Below, piece by piece: positions 8,870 through 17,049 of a DNA stretch of 64,000 bases (positions within the stretch are counted from its first letter, which is position 1; every line of letters begins with the position of its first letter). Location of the stretch: the NCBI RefSeq assembly GCF_030812915.1, contig NZ_JAUSTQ010000001.1:186001-250000 (forward strand). Direction: 5' to 3'. The position numbers and the translations under genes are program-made. The DNA is from Alkalibacillus salilacus (GTDB taxonomy: Bacteria; Bacillota; Bacilli; Bacillales; Alkalibacillaceae). The notes beneath the pieces were generated by a model. It was given only the letters and a program-made list of their open reading frames with translations. It had not been told where the DNA came from and made no database searches.

Positions 8870-8901
8870 AAAAAACATGCCGTAACGAAGACGACATGTT
8901 T
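8870..8901 (-). terminator. Terminator of the TraB-family gene
   Basis: On the minus strand, AAACATGTCGT pairs with ACGGCATGTTT (one G-U pair) around a 7-base loop and is followed by a T run. Confidence 0.75.
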
Positions 8902-8910
8902 CAGATTCAT

Positions 8911-10077
8911 TTATAGATTTTCAAAGAAAACGCGAATCACATCAGCGCCACCGATAAACGTACCGAGTGAGCTACCAATATTCGTTAAAACCACAATCAA
9001 TAAAATCCGAGTGACTTTGTTTTGCCAAAAGCCTTTTAATGATTGTACGTCTTCTGATAAATTCTCAAAATGTGACACATTAGGTTTCCGGATCCATGTC
9101 TGCATCAGTCCTGCAAACCACCCCGCTGCAAGCATCGGGTTCAAAGAACTTAGCGGTGCAACTAAGAAAGCAGTAAGGACTGTTAACGGATGACCCAAAG
9201 CAACAGCTGCTCCAATCGCCGAAAGTGAGCCATTCCAAATAATCCAGCTTAAAGTCTGTTGATACGCTGCTTCAGGATTGTTCATCAATGTAAATAAAAT
9301 GATCGATACAATGACAATCGGAATCGCCCAGCCAATCATTTTAGGCACTTTGGATTTTGGAGGAACCGTTGTTAGTTGCTCTAAACTTTGCTCACGATGA
9401 ATTTCCTTTTTCACGCCAGGTACGTGTGCCGCCCCTAAGACAGCAACTACTTTTTCACCAGGTGCTTGCTTAATCTTTTCAGCTAAGTATTGATCTCGCT
9501 CATCAATTAATGGCTTTTTCAAACGCGGGAATGCTTCAGTGAATTCCTGCATCACTGAATTCAACATATCTTGTTGTTTCATTTTTTCAAGCTCTTCTTC
9601 TGAAATCGTCTCCCTGTTAAAGATGCTGTAAAACACCGACATCATCAACTTTGCACGACCTGACATACCAATGCTACGCCACACCCTTGCAAATGTCGTT
9701 TGAATATTACGGTCAGCTAAGACAAGTTCAGCTCCGATTTCTTCGGCTGAATCAATTCCTTGTACCATTTCTTGCCCTGGATTAATGCCGAATTGTTTTG
9801 CGACACGATTTTGGAACGAAGAAATCATCATATTCATTAATAATAGCGTTGATTTCTTCTCTTTAACGACTTTAAAAATATTCATATTCTTCCACTTGTT
9901 TCCCTCACGAACAGATTCATAACGCTGTTCATCGAGTTCAACACAAACTGAATCAGGTTGCTCAGCTTCGATCACATCTTTTACTTGCTCTGCGCTCTGT
10001 TTAGACACGTGAGCTGTACCGATTAAGACAACTTCTTTATCATCTAATTGAATTCTCGTTATATTGGCTTCCGTCAT
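8911..10077 (-). CDS. TraB/PrgY-family membrane protein
   Basis: A 388-aa protein with an N-terminal TraB domain (LIGTAHVSKQSAEQVKDVI and VCVELDEQRYESV, the conserved GTAH and E-L-D motifs) and four or five C-terminal membrane helices from about residue 245. The family includes enterococcal TraB/PrgY, which limits mating pheromone activity; a protease-like role is suspected in general. The ATG at 10077 is chosen because AAAGGAAG lies 8 bases upstream. It is a single-gene unit. Confidence 0.85.
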   Translation of the reverse strand: MTEANITRIQLDDKEVVLIGTAHVSKQSAEQVKDVIEAEQPDSVCVELDEQRYESVREGNKWKNMNIFKVVKEKKSTLLLMNMMISSFQNRVAKQFGINPGQEMVQGIDSAEEIGAELVLADRNIQTTFARVWRSIGMSGRAKLMMSVFYSIFNRETISEEELEKMKQQDMLNSVMQEFTEAFPRLKKPLIDERDQYLAEKIKQAPGEKVVAVLGAAHVPGVKKEIHREQSLEQLTTVPPKSKVPKMIGWAIPIVIVSIILFTLMNNPEAAYQQTLSWIIWNGSLSAIGAAVALGHPLTVLTAFLVAPLSSLNPMLAAGWFAGLMQTWIRKPNVSHFENLSEDVQSLKGFWQNKVTRILLIVVLTNIGSSLGTFIGGADVIRVFFENL

Positions 10078-10273
10078 CCCGAACTTCCTTTTCAACGAAT
10101 TTAACTCTATCTAACAGTTTAACATTATTTGAACTTATTTATGGTAACAATTTTCTTACAAATTATAATTGAATTACAAATGATCCAAATTCCAATTAAA
10201 ATCTAATTAACCTCCTAAGATTTACTTATTTCATGTTATAATAAACTAAATAGATTTCAAAAGGAGTCGAGTT

Positions 10274-11407
10274 ATGTCAACGCTACAAGATGTTAATTTA
10301 GTACGTGACTTAGAACATGAATTGACTGAGGCAAACCAGGATGACTTAAATAAAGTTATTGTTGCTTACAAACATAATTTATTTGATGAAACGCTCCAAG
10401 CCATTCAATCATTTCGATACAACTATGAGATGAACGAACGTCTACATTACACACTTACATTGATTGAAGGAACATGTTTAGCTCAAACAGGCGATACCAA
10501 TGAAGCAAGTGATGCATTAAAAGCACTCTATGATCAACAGCAGGACCTTTCAATTGATAACCTTTTCTTATTAAGTAATATCGCTTATATGAATGACTAC
10601 AAATTAACGCGCCGAATAATGTCTAATACTATCAAACTGCTTGAAGCAGAAGAAGAGGTTGATCATGACAAAGCGGCTCATGGCTATTTACTATTAGGTG
10701 AAGTAGAAGAACAGCTCGAGGCTTATGTACGAGCTACACGCTATAATGAAAAAGCGTTAGCTTATTTAGGCGAAATGGACAACCCTGACCGTGAAACCGT
10801 CTTGTTCTTACATTACAAATTGGGAGCCTTACATTCTAGACAAAATGATATTGAAGAAGCTATTAATCATTTAAATACAACACTAGAACTTGCAGGGGAC
10901 GAATATCTCGACATCAAAGCGAACAGTCTTGTAAGCATCGCGCGTATGTACAGTGCTCAAGAGTCATACCAAGAAGCCATTAACTACTTATTACAAGCAC
11001 TTCCTTTACTCGATCGTTCATCGCTAGCCAATCAATATGTCCATGCTGAAGCATACACTGAGCTAGCTTATGATTATTTTGCGTTGTCACAATTAACAGA
11101 AGCTGTTCTCTATTATCCGAAAGCTATTGAACTTCATAAACAAATCAACGGCTATTCGAAGCGTGAGGTAGGCATGATTCATATGCAATATGCCTATTGT
11201 CTGGAGAAAAAGGATGAGCCTGAACTAGCTCAAGCAGGTATTCAATATGAAAATGCGATCAGTGAATTAGAAGAATCAACTGATGATTCGTTACTCGAAA
11301 ATGCACTCGTTGATGTGATTAACTTCTTTGATCGTCGCGGCAACCAACGAAAGAAATCCTATTACGAAAAAAAAGCAGTCAGATTAACAAACAATCAACC
11401 AAACTAA
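10274..11407 (+). CDS. Tetratricopeptide-repeat protein
   Basis: A 377-aa all-helical protein with tandem TPR-like repeats across most of its length (for example ALYDQQQDLSIDNLFLLSNI, LGALHSRQNDIEEAINHLN and AYDYFALSQLTEAVLYYPKA). The overall size resembles Rap-type regulators of bacilli, but the N-terminal three-helix bundle motif is not obvious and no Phr-like peptide gene follows. No signal peptide is seen. A -10 box TATAAT (10237-10242) and AAAGGAG precede the ATG. It probably acts as a protein-protein scaffold. Confidence 0.75.
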   Translation: MSTLQDVNLVRDLEHELTEANQDDLNKVIVAYKHNLFDETLQAIQSFRYNYEMNERLHYTLTLIEGTCLAQTGDTNEASDALKALYDQQQDLSIDNLFLLSNIAYMNDYKLTRRIMSNTIKLLEAEEEVDHDKAAHGYLLLGEVEEQLEAYVRATRYNEKALAYLGEMDNPDRETVLFLHYKLGALHSRQNDIEEAINHLNTTLELAGDEYLDIKANSLVSIARMYSAQESYQEAINYLLQALPLLDRSSLANQYVHAEAYTELAYDYFALSQLTEAVLYYPKAIELHKQINGYSKREVGMIHMQYAYCLEKKDEPELAQAGIQYENAISELEESTDDSLLENALVDVINFFDRRGNQRKKSYYEKKAVRLTNNQPN

Positions 11408-11414
11408 GCAACTA

Positions 11415-11457
11415 AAAAAATGGCCGAACGAATTCACAAGATTCGTTCGGCCATTTT
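11415..11457 (+). terminator. Terminator of the TPR gene
   Basis: Eighteen-base arms (core ATGGCCGAACGAAT/ATTCGTTCGGCCAT) with a 7-base loop and flanking A and T runs. It may also act for minus-strand transcription from the nre operon. Confidence 0.9.
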
Positions 11458-11491
11458 TGTCTATTTAAGTAAAACTACTTTTAATATACGA

Positions 11492-12025
11492 TTATGACGA
11501 TGGTTCCGTAATCAACGTCTTAAGTTCTTCTGTTAATTGATCTAAATCCTTCTTCAACATCACACGGTCGACCATTGGGAACAACACAGTCTCTTCCTTC
11601 ATCATGTGAACCGTTAAAACTTCAAAAGCCTCTGCCGCATCTTGTACTCGCTTTTGCATCTCCGCATATGTTATATCATCCGTTAGTTGCATAGTATGAT
11701 GTAAGAAATGACCAATATATCCGTCTATTTCTTGATGCTCTTCTTCAGTGGCAACAATCGGCCCTTGTTCTTTCCCAATATACATGCCAAGCATCGGAAA
11801 GAAATACTGTTCTTCCTTATCTGTATGATTCTTTAGGGGGTCTAGAAATTCTATTAACTTCTTACGCAATTGTTTAAACTCACTTAATGCCTCAGCATTT
11901 GATTCAAAATCATTCCGTTCGAACCTAAGCACAATTTGATGCCAATCTTCCATTAAGTATTGCAAATAACGATGCTCATTCTCTAAAATTTGCATCGCCT
12001 TATTATTAAATTGCGACGATAACAT
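11492..12025 (-). CDS. Hemerythrin-like HHE-domain protein
   Basis: A 177-aa four-helix protein with hemerythrin metal-ligand spacing: H-Y in ENEHRYLQYL, H-x3-E in NHTDKEEQYFFP, EEEH in the middle, and H-x4-E in VHMMKEETVLFP. Such proteins bind a di-iron centre and handle oxygen or nitric oxide. The gene starts 35 bases after nreC on the same strand with a GAGGAGG ribosome site, so it is probably the last gene of the nar-nre operon. That points to a role in gas sensing or protection during nitrate respiration. Confidence 0.85.
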   Translation of the reverse strand: MLSSQFNNKAMQILENEHRYLQYLMEDWHQIVLRFERNDFESNAEALSEFKQLRKKLIEFLDPLKNHTDKEEQYFFPMLGMYIGKEQGPIVATEEEHQEIDGYIGHFLHHTMQLTDDITYAEMQKRVQDAAEAFEVLTVHMMKEETVLFPMVDRVMLKKDLDQLTEELKTLITEPSS

Positions 12026-12060
12026 AAAATCCTCCTCAAAACTTGCTATTTATGTACTAT

Positions 12061-12708
12061 TTAAAAATCTATTAACTTCTTCTTTAAAGCGTATTCCACA
12101 AGTTCTGGTTTAGAGTTTAATTCAAGCTTTTCCATAATTTTTGATTTATGTGCTTCGACTGTTTTAACGGATACATATAATTTTTCGGCGATATCTTTAT
12201 TCCCGTAACCTTTAGCCACTAGAGGTAATATTTCAAGCTCTCGTTGTGATAGAATTTGCAAAGGATCTGAAGTATTAACTTCGCCATCACTTTTAACAAA
12301 TTTATTCACTAGTGATGTCGCCATCTTCGGGGCTATATAAGTTTCACCATTATTAATTGTTCGAACAGCCTGAATCAGTTCTTCATCTGGTGCATTTTTT
12401 AGAATATAGCCTTTTGCACCATTTTTAAGAACATGAAATAAGTATTCTTCATCATCGTGCATTGTGAGAATTAGAATCTTGGTTTCTGGGAAGGTTTCAT
12501 GTATTTTACCAGTTGAAATTAAGCCGCTTTCTCCTGGAGGCATACTTAAATCCATTAGAATAACATCTGGTTGATGTTCGGAGACTTTCTGGAAAGCTTC
12601 ATGACCATCAGCAGCAGTTGCAACAACTTCCATATCTTCTTGATAATTCAAAATCATAGAAAACCCACTACGAACAACAGCGTGATCATCGGCAATGACA
12701 ATTTTCAT
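12061..12708 (-). CDS. nreC: NreC, nitrate/oxygen response regulator
   Basis: A 215-aa NarL/LuxR-type regulator. The receiver domain has the acidic pair DDH at residues 7-9, the phosphoacceptor Asp in ILMDLSMPP and the Lys in LKNGAKGY. The C-terminal LuxR helix-turn-helix contains [25 protein letters not shown]. In staphylococci, NreC phosphorylated by NreB activates narGHJI and narT/narK when oxygen is absent and nitrate is present. It lies 12 bases after nreB with GGGGG upstream. Confidence 0.93.
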   Translation of the reverse strand: MKIVIADDHAVVRSGFSMILNYQEDMEVVATAADGHEAFQKVSEHQPDVILMDLSMPPGESGLISTGKIHETFPETKILILTMHDDEEYLFHVLKNGAKGYILKNAPDEELIQAVRTINNGETYIAPKMATSLVNKFVKSDGEVNTSDPLQILSQRELEILPLVAKGYGNKDIAEKLYVSVKTVEAHKSKIMEKLELNSKPELVEYALKKKLIDF

Positions 12709-12720
12709 TTGCTCAACCCC

Positions 12721-13782
12721 CTATGATTGGCTTCGTTTTACTGGAATTGATAAATAGACAGTCGTCCCTTTACCAACTTCAGTATCAATCGATATTGTTC
12801 CGCCTACTAACTCTGCTCGCTCTTCCATACCACTTAATCCAATGCCAGAGCCTTTAACATCTGGCTTTTCTTTATTAAATCCAATCCCTTCATCTCGAAC
12901 GTACATTTCAATGTAACCTTCTAATTCTGTTAATAAGACTGAGACTTGAAACGTTTCAGCATACTTAATAGCATTTAAAATCGCCTCTTGTCCGATTCGG
13001 TATACGGCTGTTTCTATATCTTGGCGGTAACGACGATTATTCAAGGTTGAGGAAAAGTTAACATCTAATCCATAATTTTTCTCGACCCATTTAAAATGAG
13101 AACGAAAAGCTGCTTCTAAACCTAAGTCGTCTAAAGAAGCTGGACGTAGCACAACTGATAGATTGCGGACGTCTTCAACGAGTCGATTCAACGTCCCCTC
13201 CATTTGTTGGGTTTGCTTTTGAACTTCAGCAGGATCGTCCATATATTTCGTTAATCGCAAGTCTACTAGCATACTAATCAACTCTTGGACGACACTATCA
13301 TGTAGCTCACGAGAAATTCGTTTACGTTCGTTCTCTTGTGCTTCAATTGTTTGTTTCATCAATTTGTTTTTATATAGGTCTTCTTGTGTTTTAAATTGTG
13401 TCGTTAAATCGCGCAACATAAATACATAAGTCGACTTCTCTTCATCTATTGGATGGTAACTGGCTGCATACGGGACAGTTCCCTTATTTTTAGTTTCTAA
13501 ATATACCTGAAAAGATGAGAAATCATCTTCAGCATTTTGAATGTGACAATCAAAACATGTCATTTCATTTTGATCGTTGGTATAGCCTCGACAAAATGTA
13601 CATAGCATGCTTGGATTACCTTGTTGAAGAGATTCTAACAAACGATCATCAACAATCTCTCTTGCTGTTGGATTTAAAGCTAGAATCTTTCCTTCTTGAT
13701 CTAAGAAGAAAATAGCTTCTGTGCTGTTTTCATACATTTTCACTAGAAAATCAATCATCTGTGAATTCGACATTTGGATCAT
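12721..13782 (-). CDS. nreB: NreB, oxygen-sensing histidine kinase
   Basis: A 353-aa soluble kinase. The N-terminal PAS domain holds four cysteines at 61, 64, 76 and 79 (C-x2-C-x11-C-x2-C), the pattern that carries the oxygen-labile [4Fe-4S] cluster of staphylococcal NreB. A HisKA_3 dimerisation helix follows with the phosphoacceptor in ISRELHDSVVQEL, then the ATPase domain with GIGF and GSGIGLSGM. No membrane helices are seen. The start overlaps the nreA stop by one base (TAATG). Oxygen destroys the cluster and turns the kinase off. Confidence 0.95.
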   Translation of the reverse strand: MIQMSNSQMIDFLVKMYENSTEAIFFLDQEGKILALNPTAREIVDDRLLESLQQGNPSMLCTFCRGYTNDQNEMTCFDCHIQNAEDDFSSFQVYLETKNKGTVPYAASYHPIDEEKSTYVFMLRDLTTQFKTQEDLYKNKLMKQTIEAQENERKRISRELHDSVVQELISMLVDLRLTKYMDDPAEVQKQTQQMEGTLNRLVEDVRNLSVVLRPASLDDLGLEAAFRSHFKWVEKNYGLDVNFSSTLNNRRYRQDIETAVYRIGQEAILNAIKYAETFQVSVLLTELEGYIEMYVRDEGIGFNKEKPDVKGSGIGLSGMEERAELVGGTISIDTEVGKGTTVYLSIPVKRSQS

Positions 13783-14237
13783 TATGTCATCAGCTCCTGT
13801 ACTTGAAGTGGGCCGAAGTCATAACCTATCCTCTTAATAACAGCATCATAATCTATATCTTGCAGCTGAGAGGCTGTTCTCGATCCGATCAAAAGAACAG
13901 CTTTTACGCGATAACTTTGCCATAGAGGAAGTGCTATGAAACTTTTAATTTTTTCAAATTGTATCATAGGATAATTGTACAATTCATTTCTAATCGGATG
14001 ATCGTCTACATCAGGAATCACTACTGGTTTTCCTGTTTTAAAAACATTGCCCACAACGCCTTTACCTGATTTTAACATAACTCGACGATATCTATCATTA
14101 CTGTTACCAGCTGCACATTTCCACTTCAAGCAGAAACTATCTTCTTGTTCAGCCAAAGCAAGTAAAACGATGTCCACTTCTAGATCAGTTTTCAATTGTT
14201 CGACAGCTGTTTGAAAATCAAATGACGTCACCAACAT
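13782..14237 (-). CDS. nreA: NreA, nitrate-sensing GAF protein
   Basis: A 151-aa single GAF-domain protein. In Staphylococcus carnosus NreA binds nitrate and restrains NreB when nitrate is absent. The block PMIQFEKIKSFIALPLWQSY and the KSGKGVVGNVFKTGKPVVIP segment align with the second NreA-like protein at 38.5 kb. AAAGGA lies 5 bases before the ATG at 14237; another ATG two codons upstream is possible. Still longer in-frame starts would run into narI. It lies between narI and nreB. Confidence 0.92.
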   Translation of the reverse strand: MLVTSFDFQTAVEQLKTDLEVDIVLLALAEQEDSFCLKWKCAAGNSNDRYRRVMLKSGKGVVGNVFKTGKPVVIPDVDDHPIRNELYNYPMIQFEKIKSFIALPLWQSYRVKAVLLIGSRTASQLQDIDYDAVIKRIGYDFGPLQVQELMT

Positions 14238-14265
14238 GATCATCCTTTCACCTAATCTGACATCG

Positions 14266-14946
14266 TTATCTTGCTTTATGTCGGCGATATAAGATATAGC
14301 TTCGACCGACATAATTGAGTGGCACACTCCACACATGAACAAGGCGTGTGAATGGCCAAAAAGCAAAGATTAGAAACCCAAATAAAACATGTAACTTGAA
14401 CGTTAATGGAATCCCTGTCATTAAATTAGGGTCCGGTTGTAAAATCAAGAGATCACGAAACCATACCGAAATGGTTGATCGATAATCAAAATCATGTACA
14501 ACATTATTCGTTACTAAAGTAGCATAAATCCCCATAAAAACGATAAATAATAATAACGCATTAACTGCAATATCTGAAAAACTACTCAACTTACGAACAT
14601 TGCTCTTCGTCAAACGTCTTGTTGTTAATAACAGCATTCCTGCTAATGTCACAATCCCGAAGAAGCCTCCACCATACATCGCTCCTAAATGGTATAAATG
14701 GTCGTTTACACCAATAGCACGCATCCATTCTTTAGGAATCCCTAGTCCAGCAATGTGACCGAGAATGACTGGAATAATTCCAATATGGAATAGCAAACTA
14801 CCAATCATGAGCTGCTTTTTCTCTATAAATTCACTTGATTTAGCTGTCCAACTAAACTGGTCATGTTTATAGCGATAAAAATGCCCAAACACAAAAAATG
14901 CAATACATACATAAGGGAAGATCACCCACAAAAGCTGGTCAATCAT
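14266..14946 (-). CDS. narI: Respiratory nitrate reductase gamma subunit (cytochrome b)
   Basis: A 226-aa integral membrane cytochrome b with five hydrophobic helices. Histidines in the second helix (LFHIGIIPVILGHIAGL) and the last (LHVLFGFLIFAFWPFTRLVHVWS) are the expected ligands of the two hemes b. It takes electrons from menaquinol and passes them to NarH. The start overlaps narJ by 4 bases (ATGA). Length and order match NarI of bacilli. Confidence 0.96.
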   Translation of the reverse strand: MIDQLLWVIFPYVCIAFFVFGHFYRYKHDQFSWTAKSSEFIEKKQLMIGSLLFHIGIIPVILGHIAGLGIPKEWMRAIGVNDHLYHLGAMYGGGFFGIVTLAGMLLLTTRRLTKSNVRKLSSFSDIAVNALLLFIVFMGIYATLVTNNVVHDFDYRSTISVWFRDLLILQPDPNLMTGIPLTFKLHVLFGFLIFAFWPFTRLVHVWSVPLNYVGRSYILYRRHKAR

Positions 14947-15512
14947 GTCTGTTCAACCTCCTCCATCACTACACAAGCCTTCAATGTCTCTCTTAACCCC
15001 TTAACCAAATGTTGATAAGGGTTATCTTTAGCTTCTAGTGCTTTCAATAAGTGATAAGTGCCATCTTCTAAAACAGCAAATAATAATTTAAATGATTGAG
15101 GGGAACGCTCATCACCATACCAGTCAGCAGCGTAAATAAATTCGCACATTAATGGTAAGTAATCTGATAGCTCACCTTTAGGCATATCTAATCCATACAT
15201 TTCATAAGCGACTTTCAAACGCGCTAACATCTGCCCGCGTTCTTTACTATCTTCGAATTTAAAATAGGTCATATATAATGCACAGTCTTTTTCGAAATCA
15301 AATGTATCAATATATTTCTCACGTGCAAGGTGGTCATCCCAGTGATGGATTGCTTCTTCAAATGCCGCAACATTTGAAGAAGCTGGGTGATCTTCCCATA
15401 AAACCTCATGGGCTTTTTCACGATCATTAAATGATTCTTCTGGATAAGAGAGATACGTCGCGAAATAGCTGAACGACGGCTTTAGTTCTTGTAACCGGTC
15501 GAGATTAATCAC
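14943..15512 (-). CDS. narJ: Nitrate reductase molybdenum cofactor assembly chaperone NarJ
   Basis: A 189-aa member of the NarJ/TorD chaperone family, needed for insertion of the molybdenum cofactor into NarG and not part of the final enzyme. It is all-helical, with family motifs FATYLSYPEE and ALYMTYFKFEDSKERG. The GTG at 15512 is chosen because GGAGGG lies 7 bases upstream and the protein then begins MINLDRLQ; earlier in-frame ATGs lie inside narH and have no ribosome site. It overlaps narH by 8 bases. Confidence 0.93.
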   Translation of the reverse strand: MINLDRLQELKPSFSYFATYLSYPEESFNDREKAHEVLWEDHPASSNVAAFEEAIHHWDDHLAREKYIDTFDFEKDCALYMTYFKFEDSKERGQMLARLKVAYEMYGLDMPKGELSDYLPLMCEFIYAADWYGDERSPQSFKLLFAVLEDGTYHLLKALEAKDNPYQHLVKGLRETLKACVVMEEVEQT

Positions 15513-17049
15513 GCCAAATCCCTCCATAGAAGTTATCTTCATAGATTTCTTTACCTGTCTTCTGAGCACCAACTGGCATCGCTGGTCCACAACCATCACA
15601 GTCCATACCATCATACCCTTCAGAACCTTGGGCATGATAAGCATTTTTATGCCCTTCTTTATGTGATGTTGGAATAACAAATCTGTCTTCATACTTGGCG
15701 ATGGATAATAGTTGATACATCTTTTGCGTGCCATGTGCTGTCATACCTAATAGTTCTAAGCGAGACTCATCAAATTCTTTACCACTTGATAACGCACGCA
15801 TGTAAGAACGCATCATCGCCATTCGTTGTAATGAGAACTTAACCGATTCGGTATCTCCAGCTGTCAACATATTAGCTAAATATTGAATTGGTGTACGCAT
15901 CTCTTCAATTGCAGGGAAGATCATATCAGGGTTTTTAATAGAATCTTTCCCTTCGAAATAACTCATGATTGGGCTCAATGGTGGTACATACCAAACCATT
16001 GGTAGTGTACGATACTCTGGGTGTAACGGGAATGCTAGTTTATAATCAATAGCGAGTTTGTATACTGGTGAATTTTGTGCCGCTTCAATCCAATCATCTG
16101 CAATTCCATCTTGGCGTGCCTGTTCAATAATATCTGGATCATGTGGATCTAAGAATAAATCAAGTTGTGCTTCGTAAAGGTCTTTCTCATCAGGTGTCGC
16201 TGCAACTTCTAAGACACGGTCCGCATCATATAGTAAAACACCCAAGTAACGAATGCGACCTGTACAAGTCTCTGAACAAACAGTTGGTAAACCTGATTCA
16301 ATACGCGGGAAGCAGAATGTACATTTCTCCGCTTTGTTTGTTTGCCAGTTGAAATATACTTTCTTATACGGGCAACCCGTCATACAATAACGCCAACCAC
16401 GGCATGCTTCTTGGTCAACTAATACAATACCATCTTCATCACGCTTATACATCGCACCTGATGGGCATGATGCAACACAGCTTGGATTTAAGCAGTGTTC
16501 GCACAATCTTGGCAAATACATCATAAAGGCATTTTCAAAGTTGAATTTAATCTCTTCTTCAATCTTTTGAATATTAGGGTCTTCTGGACCTGTAACGTGA
16601 CCACCTGCTAAGTCATCTTCCCAGTTAGGACCCCATTCAGGTTCCATTTTCTCACCTGTGACAGCTGAACGAGGTGTTGCAACAGGTGGGTTGTTTTGCT
16701 CACCAGCATTTGTCAAATGCTCATAGTTATAAGTCCAAGGTTCATAGTAATCTTTCATTTCTGGCATGTCAGGGTTATAGAAGATTTTACCTAAAGCCAT
16801 TTTAGACAACTTATTACCCGATTTCAGCTCGAGCTTACCTTTACGCATTGTCCAACCGCCTTTGTACTCTTCCTGGTCTTCCCAACGCTTCGGATAACCA
16901 ATTCCTGGTTTCGTCTCAACGTTGTTAAACCACATATACTCTGCACCCGGGCGGTTCGTCCAAGTACTCTTACACGTCACACTACACGTGTGGCACCCAA
17001 TACATTTGTCCAAGTTCATCACCATTGCTACTTGCGCTTTAATTTTCAA
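15505..17049 (-). CDS. narH: Respiratory nitrate reductase beta subunit (iron-sulfur)
   Basis: A 514-aa ferredoxin-like subunit with four cysteine groups: CIGCHTCSVTC (about residue 16), CEHCLNPSCVASC, CRGWRYCMTGC, and the KAEKCTFC...CSETC pair. These hold three [4Fe-4S] and one [3Fe-4S] clusters; the Trp in CRGWRYC is typical of the [3Fe-4S] site. The TTG at 17049 is chosen: GGAGG lies 9 bases upstream and the protein starts MKIKAQVAMVMNLDKCIGC, like other bacilli. It overlaps narG by 11 bases. Confidence 0.97.
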   Translation of the reverse strand: MKIKAQVAMVMNLDKCIGCHTCSVTCKSTWTNRPGAEYMWFNNVETKPGIGYPKRWEDQEEYKGGWTMRKGKLELKSGNKLSKMALGKIFYNPDMPEMKDYYEPWTYNYEHLTNAGEQNNPPVATPRSAVTGEKMEPEWGPNWEDDLAGGHVTGPEDPNIQKIEEEIKFNFENAFMMYLPRLCEHCLNPSCVASCPSGAMYKRDEDGIVLVDQEACRGWRYCMTGCPYKKVYFNWQTNKAEKCTFCFPRIESGLPTVCSETCTGRIRYLGVLLYDADRVLEVAATPDEKDLYEAQLDLFLDPHDPDIIEQARQDGIADDWIEAAQNSPVYKLAIDYKLAFPLHPEYRTLPMVWYVPPLSPIMSYFEGKDSIKNPDMIFPAIEEMRTPIQYLANMLTAGDTESVKFSLQRMAMMRSYMRALSSGKEFDESRLELLGMTAHGTQKMYQLLSIAKYEDRFVIPTSHKEGHKNAYHAQGSEGYDGMDCDGCGPAMPVGAQKTGKEIYEDNFYGGIWRD

